Below, in pieces: positions 32,852 to 42,693 of a stretch of DNA of 46,989 bases (positions within the stretch are counted from its first letter, which is position 1; every line of letters starts with the position of its first letter). The position numbers and the translations under genes were made by a program. Where the stretch lies: contig JAFVQW010000036.1 in the NCBI GenBank assembly GCA_017504605.1, positions 1-46,989 on the forward strand, in the 5' to 3' direction. Below the pieces are notes generated by a model. That model made no database searches. It was not told the origin of the DNA and saw only the letters and a list, made by a program, of their open reading frames with translations. Source of the DNA: Clostridia bacterium. GTDB taxonomy: Bacteria; Bacillota; Clostridia; Oscillospirales; CAG-272.

Positions 32852-33961
32852 ATGTACTGTAAGAAAGAGTGTATAGCGATGCTTCTTGCCGGCGGACAGG
32901 GATCTCGCTTATACGAGCTTACGCGCGAAACAGCAAAACCCGCCGTCACATTTGGAGGTAAATACAAAATTATTGACTTCCCGCTCTCCAACTGCATCAA
33001 CTCCGATATTGATACAGTGGGTGTTCTCACGCAGTACCAGCCGCTCGCGCTTAACGAGTATATCGGTAACGGCGCGCCTTGGGACCTCGACAGAACGAGA
33101 GGCGGCTTGTCGGTCCTTCCTCCTTATCAGGGAATGAAGGGCTCGGATTGGTATAAGGGTACCGCCAATGCCATATACCAGAATATCGACTTCATCAAGC
33201 AGTACGACCCCGAGTACGTCCTTATTCTCTCGGGTGACCATATTTACAGAATGGATTACCGCCTTATGCTTAAGCAGCATAAGACGACGGGTGCCGCTTG
33301 TACGGTTGCCACCATTACCGTTCCCATCGAGGAGGCATCTCGCTTCGGTATATGCAATACTCTCCCCGACGGTGCTATATACGAGTTTGAGGAGAAGCCG
33401 AAGCAGCCTAAGAACAATCAGGCCTCTATGGGTATTTATATCTTCAATACCAACGTGCTTCTCGAATATCTCGAGGTTGACGAGGCAGACCCGAATTCCT
33501 CGAATGACTTCGGAAAGAACGTGATACCGAACCTTCTTGCAAACGGCGAGCGCCTTTATGCATACAAGTTTGACGGCTATTGGAAGGACGTCGGAACGAT
33601 TTCGTCGCTCTGGGAGGCTAATATGGACCTCATTGGTGAGAAGCCGATTCTCAGCATGTCGGATAAGAGCTTCCGCATCTTCTCGCGTAACAGAGCGCGT
33701 GCACCGCAGTATATGGGCCCCGCCTCGAGTGTCAAGAGCTCGCTTATCAGCGAGGGCTGTATAATAAACGGCACCGTTGAGAATTCCATTCTCTCGGGCG
33801 GTGTTGTAATTGAGAAGGGGGCCGTTGTCCGCGACTCGATTATTATGGAGGACGTAACCGTTAAGGTGGCGCATCTGTCTTTTCGGCAATTGTTGATGCC
33901 GAGTGTGAGATTGGTGCGGGCGCCACCGTCGGCACCGAGAACGCCGGTCGCGACGGCATAA
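32852..33961 (+). CDS. glgC: Glucose-1-phosphate adenylyltransferase catalytic subunit, 3' end frameshifted
   Basis: GlgC makes ADP-glucose from glucose-1-phosphate and ATP. The N-terminal nucleotidyltransferase domain is normal ([39 protein letters not shown]), and the C-terminal left-handed beta-helix begins properly ([23 protein letters not shown]). After codon 338 (Lys, 33863-33865) the frame changes: the last 31 residues as read are family-unlike. One extra G after 33866 restores [15 protein letters not shown] and a normal end at 34014, giving 387 residues. The affected part is the hexapeptide helix used for subunit contacts and regulation. It is either a sequencing error or a recent loss. 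Confidence 0.93.
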   Translation: MYCKKECIAMLLAGGQGSRLYELTRETAKPAVTFGGKYKIIDFPLSNCINSDIDTVGVLTQYQPLALNEYIGNGAPWDLDRTRGGLSVLPPYQGMKGSDWYKGTANAIYQNIDFIKQYDPEYVLILSGDHIYRMDYRLMLKQHKTTGAACTVATITVPIEEASRFGICNTLPDGAIYEFEEKPKQPKNNQASMGIYIFNTNVLLEYLEVDEADPNSSNDFGKNVIPNLLANGERLYAYKFDGYWKDVGTISSLWEANMDLIGEKPILSMSDKSFRIFSRNRARAPQYMGPASSVKSSLISEGCIINGTVENSILSGGVVIEKGAVVRDSIIMEDVTVKVAHLSFRQLLMPSVRLVRAPPSAPRTPVATA

Positions 33962-34014
33962 CGGTTCTTGCCAAGCATACCGCCGTACCGAGCGGCGCGT
34001 CGGTTAAGCAGTAA
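33867..34014 (+). other. Displaced 3' end of glgC in the +1-shifted frame
   Basis: Reading from the GTC at about 33877 to the TAA at 34012-34014 gives 45 residues of typical GlgC C-terminus ([18 protein letters not shown] near its start, PSGASVKQ at its end). It lies out of frame with the upstream 338 codons by a single base. The glgD ribosome site (GGGAGGGG) starts right after this TAA, which supports 34014 as the ancestral gene end. Confidence 0.88.
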
Positions 34015-34028
34015 GGGAGGGGAAGAAT

Positions 34029-35159
34029 ATGGCAATCAGTGCAGCAGGAATTATATTTTCAAATCTCAATGATAACACGCTCTCTCGCCTTACGGGTGAC
34101 AGAACGGTTGCGGCCATCCCCTTTGCCTGCAGATACAGGCTGGTCGATTTCGCTCTTTCGGATATGGTTAACGCCAATATATCCAACATTAATATAGTTG
34201 TAAATTATAACTATCGCTCGCTTCTCGAGCATGTCGGAAGCGGTAAGGACTGGGACCTCGCAAGACGTAAGGGCGGTATAACCCTTATATCTCCTTATCA
34301 GACAGCCTTTGCCTCGAGTGTTTCGATGTTCAACACCCGTCTTGAGGCGCTTAAGAATATGAAGGCGTACATCGAGGAGTTTACCGAGGACTACGTAGTC
34401 CTTATGGATTCAGACAACGTCATCAATATAGATATCGCCGACGTCATTCGTCAGCACGAGCGCACGGGCGCTAAGATTACCGTCGTAACCAAGACCACCG
34501 ACCCGAGGTGGAGCAGCAAGCACCCGAGAATGATGCTCTCGAGCGTAGCGGGGAAGATTACCGATATATCGATGAATTCCGAGCACTCGGATAAGAATCC
34601 CGAGCTTGCTCTTAATATCTTCGTTATGAGCACGGTATATCTTCGCAAGATTATCGAGGAGGCAGAGGCTTATGACCTTAACAGCCTCAGCGGATTCTTG
34701 CTTAAGAATTACAAGAACAATAATTACAGAACCTACAGCTATAACGGCTACGTTGCTACGGTATCGAGCTTCCTCGATTATTACCGTGCCTCTATCAGTC
34801 TTGCAAAGGACGAGGAGGCTCGCTCGTCGCTCTTATGGCGGCGTGAGCGCCCCATATTCACGAGGGTTCACAATTCCTCGCCCGTAATTTACAAGGAAGA
34901 TGCAAAGGTCGAAAGCTCGATGATTGCTGATGACTGCGTTATTGAGGGAACCGTAATAAACTCGGTGCTCTTCCGAGGCGTTAAGGTTGAAAAGGGCGCC
35001 GTCGTTAAGAACTCTGTGCTCTTTAGCGGCACCTACGTCGGCTGCGATGCCGAGCTTAACTGTATAGTTACCGATAAAAACGTTCACGTAAGCGACGGCG
35101 TGAAGCTCTCGGGTAACGAAAATATGCCCTTCTATATTCAAAAGGGAAGAAAGGTTTAA
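34029..35159 (+). CDS. glgD: GlgD, ADP-glucose pyrophosphorylase regulatory subunit
   Basis: The 376-residue protein resembles GlgC but has lost catalytic features: the GGxGxRL pyrophosphorylase loop is replaced by NLNDNTLSRLTGDRT. GlgD is known to form a hetero-oligomer with GlgC in Bacillota and raise its activity, with little activity alone. It retains the beta-helix at the C terminus (IEGTVINSVLFRGVKVEKGAVV). Start ATG follows a strong GGGAGGGGAAG site. It is 3 bases upstream of glgA. Confidence 0.96.
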   Translation: MAISAAGIIFSNLNDNTLSRLTGDRTVAAIPFACRYRLVDFALSDMVNANISNINIVVNYNYRSLLEHVGSGKDWDLARRKGGITLISPYQTAFASSVSMFNTRLEALKNMKAYIEEFTEDYVVLMDSDNVINIDIADVIRQHERTGAKITVVTKTTDPRWSSKHPRMMLSSVAGKITDISMNSEHSDKNPELALNIFVMSTVYLRKIIEEAEAYDLNSLSGFLLKNYKNNNYRTYSYNGYVATVSSFLDYYRASISLAKDEEARSSLLWRRERPIFTRVHNSSPVIYKEDAKVESSMIADDCVIEGTVINSVLFRGVKVEKGAVVKNSVLFSGTYVGCDAELNCIVTDKNVHVSDGVKLSGNENMPFYIQKGRKV

Positions 35160-35162
35160 TTA

Positions 35163-36587
35163 ATGAATATTCTTTACGCGACAACAGAGGCATCGCCCTT
35201 TGTTGCGAGCGGTGGTCTTGCCGACGTTATGGGTGCTCTTCCGAAGAGCATTGCCTCCCTTGGGGAGCACTCTGTCTCGGTGATTATGCCGCTCTATAAA
35301 AAAATCTCCGACACCTACCGCGAAAAAATGGAGCATTATATTGACGTGCCCTTCAAGCTCTCCTGGAGAGATACCGGCACGTCGGTATATAGGCTTACCG
35401 ATGCGGGTGTAACCTATTATTTTCTTGAAAACCACTACTACTTCGACCGCGATAAGCTGTACGGTGAATACGACGATGCCGAGCGCTTCGCCTTTTTCTC
35501 GGCGGCCGTCGTTGAGTTTATTCTCGCGAGCGGTAATGCACCCGATATTCTCAACGCCAACGATTGGCAGACGGCGCTCATACCTGTTTATCTCAAGACC
35601 AAATATCGCGGTATAGAGGCTCTCTCGGGCATTAAAACCGTATTCACAATTCACAATATTGAATATCAGGGTAAGTTTGACCCCTTTGTCCTCGGCGACG
35701 TTTTCGGCCTTGATAACGAGTGGGCAGGGCTTCTCGAATACGACGGATGTGTAAACCTTATGAAGGCGGCGCTTCTTTCTGCCGATTATATCACCACCGT
35801 CAGCCCGAACTACGCTTATGAGCTCCGTCACGATTTCTTTGCCTTCGGGCTTGCGGGGATTGTAGGCTCGGTATCACATAAGCTCTCGGGAGTTATTAAC
35901 GGTATAGATTACGGTTATTTCTCGCCCTCACACGGCGGTGATATCGATTTTCCGTATAATAAGCGTAATGCGGCCTCGGGAAAGGCAAAAAACAAAGAGG
36001 CGCTCTGTGCCGAGCTCGGACTTTCGACCGACACGTCGCTCCCTCTTGTTGCTATGATTACCCGTCTCGCATCGCAAAAGGGAATTGACCTTCTGCTTCA
36101 TATTGCAGACGAGCTTCTCTCTGAAAAAATGCAGCTCGTTATTCTCGGTACGGGAGAACCCGAGTATGAGAGCGCGCTCCTCGAGCTTGAGGCGCGACAC
36201 CCCAATCTGCGCGTGCTCTTGAGGTTTGACAGAGTTATTTCCAAGCGCATATATGCATCTGCCGACATATTCCTTATGCCGTCGAAAAGCGAGCCCTGCG
36301 GCCTTGCACAGATGATTTGCTGCTCCTACGGTACCATACCCGTAGTGCGCTCTGTAGGCGGCCTTTGCGACTCGATAATACCCTACGGTGCACCGGGTGC
36401 TAACGGCTTCCGCTTCGATAACTACAACGCTCACGAGCTTCTTTATGCCGCGACAGAGGCGCTCAAGCTCTATCGCAATAAGGACAAGTGGCGTGCGCTT
36501 CGCACCTCGGCGATGAATTCGGATTTCACTTGGAAGAAGTCTGCCGAGAAATATCTCGCAATTTACGATAATTTATTAAAATGGTAG
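35163..36587 (+). CDS. glgA: Glycogen synthase (ADP-glucose)
   Basis: The 474-residue GT5 enzyme transfers glucose from ADP-glucose to growing alpha-1,4 chains. The N-terminal ADP-glucose motif is SGGLADVMGALPK (the classical KTGGL has ASGGL here, which I recall from other clostridia). The C-terminal GT-B half contains TRLASQKGIDLL and the EPCGLAQM donor-site motif with its catalytic Glu. Length is normal. Three bases separate it from glgD and 14 from glgP. Confidence 0.97.
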   Translation: MNILYATTEASPFVASGGLADVMGALPKSIASLGEHSVSVIMPLYKKISDTYREKMEHYIDVPFKLSWRDTGTSVYRLTDAGVTYYFLENHYYFDRDKLYGEYDDAERFAFFSAAVVEFILASGNAPDILNANDWQTALIPVYLKTKYRGIEALSGIKTVFTIHNIEYQGKFDPFVLGDVFGLDNEWAGLLEYDGCVNLMKAALLSADYITTVSPNYAYELRHDFFAFGLAGIVGSVSHKLSGVINGIDYGYFSPSHGGDIDFPYNKRNAASGKAKNKEALCAELGLSTDTSLPLVAMITRLASQKGIDLLLHIADELLSEKMQLVILGTGEPEYESALLELEARHPNLRVLLRFDRVISKRIYASADIFLMPSKSEPCGLAQMICCSYGTIPVVRSVGGLCDSIIPYGAPGANGFRFDNYNAHELLYAATEALKLYRNKDKWRALRTSAMNSDFTWKKSAEKYLAIYDNLLKW

Positions 36588-36601
36588 GAAAATACAACTA
36601 A

Positions 36602-39082
36602 ATGGTAAACAAGGTTAGCTCAAACCCTATAACAGGTATTAAGGACAAGATTACAAAGCAAGAGCTTCGCGAGAGAATCGAGGCGAAGCTGGTTACCCGC
36701 GGAGTTCTTGACCCCGCGAGCGCGACAGAGGAGCAGATATATAACGCGTGCGTATTTGCGCTTAAGGATATTATGCTCGAGTACAGAAACGATTTCAAGA
36801 AGCGTATTAAGGCATCGGACGGCAAGAAGGTTTGCTATCTTTGTATGGAGTTCCTCGTCGGCCGCGCACTGAAGAACGATGCGGTGTGTCTCGGCATATA
36901 CGACGAGCTGTGCTCGCTGCTTAACGACTTCGGCACCTCCTTCGAGAAGATTTACGCTCACGAGGTTGACCCGGGGCTCGGAAACGGCGGCCTCGGCAGA
37001 CTTGCCGCCTGCTTTATGGACTCGCTTACGGCGCAGGACTACGCGGCGAACGGCTATTCGCTTCTTTACGAGAACGGCCTTTTCAAGCAGAAGATAATAG
37101 ACGGAGAGCAGATAGAGCTCTCCGACGAGTGGCTTACCTCGGGCGGCGCCTGGCTCGTTCCTCACCCCGAGCGTACGGTTTATATACGTCTCGGCGGTAA
37201 AATAGAGCATAAGTGGGAAAACGGTGCGCTTCGTATTGTGAACTACGAATACGATGAGGTTAAGGCGGTTCCGTACGACCTTCTTATCCCGGGCACGACC
37301 ACGAATGCGGTTAATACCATTCGTCTTTGGCGAGCGAGGTCGGTTCAGCCGGCCCTCTCGTCGGCAAACACTACTCAGGGCAACTACGTTATGAATATAA
37401 CCGACGGTAACTCTGCCGAGCAGATTACTAAGCAGCTTTACCCGCAGGATAACTACGATGAGGGAAAGCTCTTAAGGCTTACTCAGCAGTATTTTCTCGT
37501 TTCTGCCTCGCTTCAGAGCATAATTACCGATTATCTTGCTGATCACGGCTCGCTTCTCGGCTTTGGCGATAAGGTTGCAATTCACATCAACGATACCCAT
37601 CCCGCACTCTCCATACCCGAGCTCATGCGTATCCTTATGGACGTTTATTCCTACTCCTGGGAGGATGCGTGGGAGGTGGTAGTTAAGTCTGTATCCTACA
37701 CCAATCACACCGTTCTTCCCGAGGCGCTCGAATGCTGGAGAGTTGACCTCTTCTCGATGAAGCTGCCCCGAATTTACGAGATAGTGTGCGAGATTAACAG
37801 GCGCTTTACCGCCGACCTTTGGAATTTGTATCCCGGTGACTGGGACAGAATTTCGAGAATGGCTATAGTGGCCTACAATCAGGTAAGAATGGCCAACCTC
37901 TCGGTTGTCGGCTCGCACACCGTCAACGGCGTTTCTGCGCTTCACAGCGATATTCTTAAGAAGACCGTATTCCACGATTTCTACAAGATGACCCCCTGGA
38001 AGTTCACGAACGTTACCAACGGTGTCGTACACCGTCGCTGGCTCAATACCGCCAATCCGAAGCTTGCCTCGCTCCTTGACGAGCTTATAGGCGATGCCTA
38101 TCGCGAGGATGCGAGCCACCTGATAGAGCTCGCCGCTCACAGCAACGATGCGTCCGTTCTTTCGCGTATTGCGGATATAAAGCATTATAATAAGGAATCC
38201 TTCGCCTATTTCGCGTATAATAAGACGGGGCGGAGAATTGACCCCGAGTCTATCTTTGACGTTCAAATCAAGCGCATGCACGAGTATAAGCGCCAGCTTC
38301 TTAACGTTCTTAAGATTATTGCGCTTTATAACGAGATATGCGACAATCCCAATGCCGACGTACCGAAGCAGACCTTTATCTTCGGATGTAAGGCGGCCCC
38401 CGGCTACGTGATGGCGAAGAAGATTATCAAGCTGATATGGTTCCTTGCCGAGGAGCTCGAGCGCAACCCGCTTACGAGAGATAGACTTAAGGTGCTCTTC
38501 GTTGAGGAGTACAACGTCTCCTTAGCCGAGGTTCTCATTCCGTCAGCCGATATATCCGAGCAGATTTCGCTCGCGGGTAAGGAGGCGAGTGGCACCGGCT
38601 GTATGAAGCTGATGATGAACGGCGCGATTACAATGGGCACGCTTGACGGTGCCAACGTTGAAATACTTGAGGCGTGCGGTAAGGACAACATCTATATCTT
38701 CGGACTTAACACGAACGAGGTTGACGAGCTCTGGCGCTCGGGATACCGGGCGCGCGAGTTCTATCATTCTTCGCCCGTTCTTCGCGGTGTTATCGACCGC
38801 CTTTACAGTCCTATCGGCGGCCAGGACTTCTCGCATATTGCCGATTATCTTATTAACGCCGCCTGCGGCGTTGCCGACCCCTTTATGTGTCTTGCCGACT
38901 TCAATTCCTATTTACAGACGTATAAGGGTGCTATTTCCGATTACTCGGACAGAGAGGCGTGGGCTCGCAAGTCGCTTATGAATACGGCGACGAGCGGTGT
39001 CTTTGCATCGGATAACAGCATTAATAACTATGCGAGGGATATCTGGCACGTAAGCCCTATTAACAGGTACAAATCCAACTAA
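36602..39082 (+). CDS. glgP: Glycogen phosphorylase
   Basis: The 826-residue GT35 enzyme releases glucose-1-phosphate from glycogen using PLP. The PLP-lysine motif is EASGTGCMKLMMNGAITMG, with Cys where many enzymes have Asn. GNGGLGRLAACFMDS near residue 125 and MHEYKRQLLN near 559 are also typical. The enzyme lies in the same operon as the synthesis genes, so flux direction is probably set by metabolite control rather than transcription. The start is ATG, 14 bases after glgA. Confidence 0.97.
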   Translation: MVNKVSSNPITGIKDKITKQELRERIEAKLVTRGVLDPASATEEQIYNACVFALKDIMLEYRNDFKKRIKASDGKKVCYLCMEFLVGRALKNDAVCLGIYDELCSLLNDFGTSFEKIYAHEVDPGLGNGGLGRLAACFMDSLTAQDYAANGYSLLYENGLFKQKIIDGEQIELSDEWLTSGGAWLVPHPERTVYIRLGGKIEHKWENGALRIVNYEYDEVKAVPYDLLIPGTTTNAVNTIRLWRARSVQPALSSANTTQGNYVMNITDGNSAEQITKQLYPQDNYDEGKLLRLTQQYFLVSASLQSIITDYLADHGSLLGFGDKVAIHINDTHPALSIPELMRILMDVYSYSWEDAWEVVVKSVSYTNHTVLPEALECWRVDLFSMKLPRIYEIVCEINRRFTADLWNLYPGDWDRISRMAIVAYNQVRMANLSVVGSHTVNGVSALHSDILKKTVFHDFYKMTPWKFTNVTNGVVHRRWLNTANPKLASLLDELIGDAYREDASHLIELAAHSNDASVLSRIADIKHYNKESFAYFAYNKTGRRIDPESIFDVQIKRMHEYKRQLLNVLKIIALYNEICDNPNADVPKQTFIFGCKAAPGYVMAKKIIKLIWFLAEELERNPLTRDRLKVLFVEEYNVSLAEVLIPSADISEQISLAGKEASGTGCMKLMMNGAITMGTLDGANVEILEACGKDNIYIFGLNTNEVDELWRSGYRAREFYHSSPVLRGVIDRLYSPIGGQDFSHIADYLINAACGVADPFMCLADFNSYLQTYKGAISDYSDREAWARKSLMNTATSGVFASDNSINNYARDIWHVSPINRYKSN

Positions 39083-39096
39083 GAGGTTTTTTTGAC

Positions 39097-41013
39097 GTGA
39101 AGCACCTTTCGGGTCTTGATTATGCGGGGGGCACACACCTCGGGAAAATTGAATATTTTAAAGACGGTGTCCCGACCCGCTCCCTCGCCTCGCTTTTGGG
39201 CGAGGATATTAAGATTCGCGTTTCGGTGCCGCGTACGCTCGCGGCACGCTCGGTTTACGCCCGCTACTATAGCGAGAGCGGGGAAGAGCTGGCGGTTACC
39301 GAGCTTGCCTGGTGCGACCTTTCGCTCGGTCTTGACAGATACGAGTGCAAGGCTCCCGAGGAGGTCTCTTTCGTCGGGCTTTACTTCTTTGAAGTTTTAA
39401 TTGATACTCCCTTCGGCACCTATTACGTCAGAAAAAGTGCAGACGGCATCGATTTCACCCGTAACCCGTCCGCTTCCTCGAGATTTCAAATCTCGGTTTC
39501 GGATTTTCGGCACCCCGCGCCGAGCAAGTATTACGGGGGAATTATTTATCACGTTTTCGTGGACCGATTCCGCCGCGGCGGTCGCTCCGTGCGGGCCGAG
39601 GGCTCGCTATATCCCGAAGACTGGGATAATATCCCCGAGTTTCCCGAATACCCCGGCGCTCCGCTCAAAAACAACACCTTCTTTGGCGGTACTCTCGACG
39701 GAATACGCGAGAAGCTACCGTATATATCCTCTCTCGGTGTCACCCTGATTTATCTCAGCCCGATTTTCAAGTCGGTCTCGAACCACAAGTACGATACCGG
39801 CGACTATATGACGGTAGACGAGGGCTTCGGCTCGGACGAGGCGCTTCGGGATTTGATTTCCGCGGCTAAAAAATACGGCATCGGAATTATACTCGACGGC
39901 GTATTCAATCACACGGGAGCCGACAGTAAGTATTTCAACCGATACGCAAGCTACGACAGTCTCGGCGCGTATCAGTCGAAGGATTCGCCGTATTACAGCT
40001 GGTACGACTTTCAGTCGCACCCGAACGAGTACACCTCGTGGTGGGGTATAGAGATTTTACCCCGTATCAACCCAAATCTTCCCGAGTGTGCCGAGTATTT
40101 CGTCGGCGACGGCGGCGTTATTTCAAAATACGCCGATATGGGAATCGTCGGCATGCGCCTTGACGTTGCAGACGAGCTCCCCGATAGCTTCATCGAAAAA
40201 ATCAAGTCAAGCCTTACCGAGCACGGAGCCGAGCTCCTATACGGCGAGGTTTGGGAGGATGCATCAAACAAGGTCGCGTACGGTAAAAGGAAGACCTATT
40301 ACCTCGGCAGTGAGCTTGACGGCGTAATGAATTATCCGCTAAGGCGGGGAATCATAGCGTATCTTTTGCACGGCCGTACCGATGAGCTCCGCTACGCTCT
40401 TACCGACGTTATCGATAATGCTCCGCGGCGAATAAGAAATATGCAGATGAATTTGCTCGGAACACATGATACCGAGCGGATTTTGACTCTTCTTGCAGGC
40501 AAGAGCCCTCTTGGGCAGTCTAACGCCACGCTCCGTACTCTCCGTCTTTCAAGGGAGGAGCGTAGGCTTGCCGAGCGCCGCCTGATGGCCGCTTACACCG
40601 TACTTGCGACGCTTCCCGGAATTCCCGCGATATTTTACGGTGACGAGGCGGGCCTTGAGGGCTATCATGACCCATTTAACCGTATGCCGTATCCGTGGGG
40701 TAAGGAGAACGGGGACCTCGTCCATCACTATACCGACGTCGGACAGCTCAGACGGGCAAACGCGGTTTACCGCGAGGGCGACTTTTCCCTAATTCATCTT
40801 GACGGTGAGCTTCTCATTTTTGCAAGATACGAGGGCGACAATGCATATCTTACGCTTCTTAACAGAACCGACTCTCCTATTGAGGTTTCGGTAACAGGCG
40901 GCTCGCTGCCGCTCTTGCCGACGCATATAAAAAGAGTGCGAGACACCTACGTAATAGATGCTCTCACCGCGTGCGTTATAAAAGCCGACAGAGAGCTGCA
41001 AATATCTTTTTAA
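39097..41013 (+). CDS. GH13 family alpha-amylase/neopullulanase-type glycoside hydrolase
   Basis: The 638-residue protein has an N-terminal beta domain (about 1-125) like a CBM34-type module, then a GH13 barrel: YLSPIFKS, DGVFNHTG, nucleophile Asp356 in GMRLDVADE, acid/base Glu384 in YGEVWED and Asp458 in GTHDTE. No signal peptide is visible, so it should be cytoplasmic. In the operon it may act on glycogen limit dextrins or maltodextrins, standing in for the debrancher glgX, which is missing here. The start is GTG with AAGAGG 10 bases upstream. Confidence 0.9.
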   Translation: MKHLSGLDYAGGTHLGKIEYFKDGVPTRSLASLLGEDIKIRVSVPRTLAARSVYARYYSESGEELAVTELAWCDLSLGLDRYECKAPEEVSFVGLYFFEVLIDTPFGTYYVRKSADGIDFTRNPSASSRFQISVSDFRHPAPSKYYGGIIYHVFVDRFRRGGRSVRAEGSLYPEDWDNIPEFPEYPGAPLKNNTFFGGTLDGIREKLPYISSLGVTLIYLSPIFKSVSNHKYDTGDYMTVDEGFGSDEALRDLISAAKKYGIGIILDGVFNHTGADSKYFNRYASYDSLGAYQSKDSPYYSWYDFQSHPNEYTSWWGIEILPRINPNLPECAEYFVGDGGVISKYADMGIVGMRLDVADELPDSFIEKIKSSLTEHGAELLYGEVWEDASNKVAYGKRKTYYLGSELDGVMNYPLRRGIIAYLLHGRTDELRYALTDVIDNAPRRIRNMQMNLLGTHDTERILTLLAGKSPLGQSNATLRTLRLSREERRLAERRLMAAYTVLATLPGIPAIFYGDEAGLEGYHDPFNRMPYPWGKENGDLVHHYTDVGQLRRANAVYREGDFSLIHLDGELLIFARYEGDNAYLTLLNRTDSPIEVSVTGGSLPLLPTHIKRVRDTYVIDALTACVIKADRELQISF

Positions 41014-41043
41014 CATCTTTGGTATTTATTACGAGGCAGAAAA

Positions 41044-41544
41044 ATGAATTTTGTTCTTATTGGAATGCCGGGCTCGGGAAAATCCTGTATGGGACGGGCG
41101 CTGGCACGCAAGCTGAAAATTAAAAACATAGACACCGACCGCGTGATTGAGGAGCGCGTCGGAAAGGCCCTGCAAACCCTCATTGACGAGGTGGGAGTTG
41201 ATAGGTTCCGCGAGCTCGAGGAGGAGACGCTACTCTCAATCGAGGCGGAAAACTCTATTCTTTCGACAGGCGGCAGTGCGGTTTATTCCAAGCGCGCTAT
41301 GGAGAAGTTTCATAGCGAGGCAACGGTTATATACCTCAAGTGCAGCTACCGAACGATAGAGAAGCGAATTGGCGACTTTTCCAAGCGTGGCGTTGTGCTT
41401 CGCCCGGGACAGACGCTTCGCGACCTGTATGACGAGCGCGTGCCGCTTTACGAAAAATATGCGCACGTCACCGTTAACTGTGACGGCGAGGCGTATTCGC
41501 GCTATATAGCGGATGCGGTTCGTAAAATAAAAGAGCTGATGTAA
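41044..41544 (+). CDS. aroK: Shikimate kinase
   Basis: The 166-residue kinase phosphorylates shikimate in aromatic amino-acid synthesis. P-loop GMPGSGKS is at residues 8-15, the shikimate-binding Asp lies in NIDTDRVIE near 31-39, Arg in RFRELEEE near 58, the Gly-rich TGGSAV stands for the usual GGG near 77, and Arg in LRPGQTLRDL and ERVPLYEKYA complete the site. Length is typical. No other aro gene is adjacent, so it may be a read-through passenger of the glycogen operon. A bidirectional terminator follows immediately. Confidence 0.94.
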   Translation: MNFVLIGMPGSGKSCMGRALARKLKIKNIDTDRVIEERVGKALQTLIDEVGVDRFRELEEETLLSIEAENSILSTGGSAVYSKRAMEKFHSEATVIYLKCSYRTIEKRIGDFSKRGVVLRPGQTLRDLYDERVPLYEKYAHVTVNCDGEAYSRYIADAVRKIKELM

Positions 41545-41545
41545 T

Positions 41546-41580
41546 AAAAATATCCGATGCAAAACGCATCGGATATTTTT
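41546..41580. terminator. Bidirectional terminator between aroK and the cysteine desulfurase
   Basis: A 15-bp stem (41546-41560 with 41566-41580; the core is TATCCGATGC) with a 5-base loop is flanked by A-run and T-run. It serves both convergent genes and overlaps the last two bases of the leftward desulfurase stop codon region. Confidence 0.92.
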
Positions 41581-42691
41581 ATATTTTCTTTAGCGCGGAG
41601 AACAGTGCATCTATATCACGCTCGGTGTTAAGAATGGATAGAGAGGCACGAACCGCGCCTATTTTTTCCGTACCGAGCTTTTTATGGGTATCGGGAGCGC
41701 AGTGCAGACCGCCGCGAACACATATGCCGTATTCACCGAGAGTGCCGGCAACCCTATCCGACGGCAGGTCTCTTACGTTAAAGCTGATTATTCCGTTTCC
41801 CGCACCGAGGAGCTGAACACCCGAAAGGGCGTTTAGCCTCTCTTTCGCAAGCTCCGTAAGATATGATAACCGTTGTTCTACCTCGGAAATACCGTACTCG
41901 AGTATATAGCGTACCCCCTCGCCGAGCGATACTATCGCGGGGGTTGCCACCGTGCCCGCCTCGTGCCGCTCGGGCAGTAAAGCAGGCATCTCGGTATTAT
42001 AGGTGTCAGAGCCGCTCCCGCCCTCAATAAGCGTATCCAGTGCGAAGAGGCCCGAGAATATAACAACGCCGGAGCCCGCAATTCCAAATAGGGCCTTGTG
42101 CCCCGGGGCGCATACTACGTCAAAGGGCGTCCTCTCAAGATTTAGCTCCTTGTGTCCGAGATACTGCGAGGCATCTATGATAATAGGCAGACCGAGCTCC
42201 CGACCGACACGGTACAGTCCCTCGGTATCTATGACCTTGCCCGTAACGTTCGAGGCGACGGTGGTTACTATAAGCTCGGTATCGGGGCGAACGAGCGGCG
42301 GTATGGCCTTCTCCGGAGGAATATCCGAATCAAATCGAGATACCGTGACACCGTATCGGCGGCAGACGGCAGAAAGCGGCCGTATAAGCGCGTTATGCTC
42401 AATATCCGAGGTTATTACGTGGCATTTATGGTTAATAGCGCCCTTTATCGCAATATTCAGTGCGTGGGTGGCATTTTGAGTAAAGCATATATGCTCGGGA
42501 GCCGAAATATTACACAGTCGGGCGACGAGCTCTCTTGTCTCGTATATTTTGTCAGCTGAGGCAAGGGAGAGACTGTGTGAGCTTCTGCCCGGGTTCCCGC
42601 AATAGGTCCTTACGCATCGGTTCAGCTCTCGGAGCACGGGCGCCGGCTTCGGGAAGGTTGTTGCCGCGTTGTCAAGATAAACGGTTCGCAA
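41579..42691 (-). CDS. Class V aminotransferase / cysteine desulfurase (EF2568-like)
   Basis: The 370-residue PLP enzyme starts VYLDNAATTFPKP, has the PLP Lys in APGHKALFG near residue 205 and the mobile-loop Cys in VRGGLHCAP near 333. It should take sulfur (or selenium) from cysteine or selenocysteine. Together with the adjacent DUF3343 gene it matches the pair seen around selenium-dependent molybdenum hydroxylase loci (EF2568 type), rather than the isc or suf systems. The start is TTG, 2 bases after the DUF3343 stop codon, with GGGGGT just upstream. Confidence 0.9.
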   Translation of the reverse strand: MRTVYLDNAATTFPKPAPVLRELNRCVRTYCGNPGRSSHSLSLASADKIYETRELVARLCNISAPEHICFTQNATHALNIAIKGAINHKCHVITSDIEHNALIRPLSAVCRRYGVTVSRFDSDIPPEKAIPPLVRPDTELIVTTVASNVTGKVIDTEGLYRVGRELGLPIIIDASQYLGHKELNLERTPFDVVCAPGHKALFGIAGSGVVIFSGLFALDTLIEGGSGSDTYNTEMPALLPERHEAGTVATPAIVSLGEGVRYILEYGISEVEQRLSYLTELAKERLNALSGVQLLGAGNGIISFNVRDLPSDRVAGTLGEYGICVRGGLHCAPDTHKKLGTEKIGAVRASLSILNTERDIDALFSALKKI

Positions 42692-42693
42692 GT

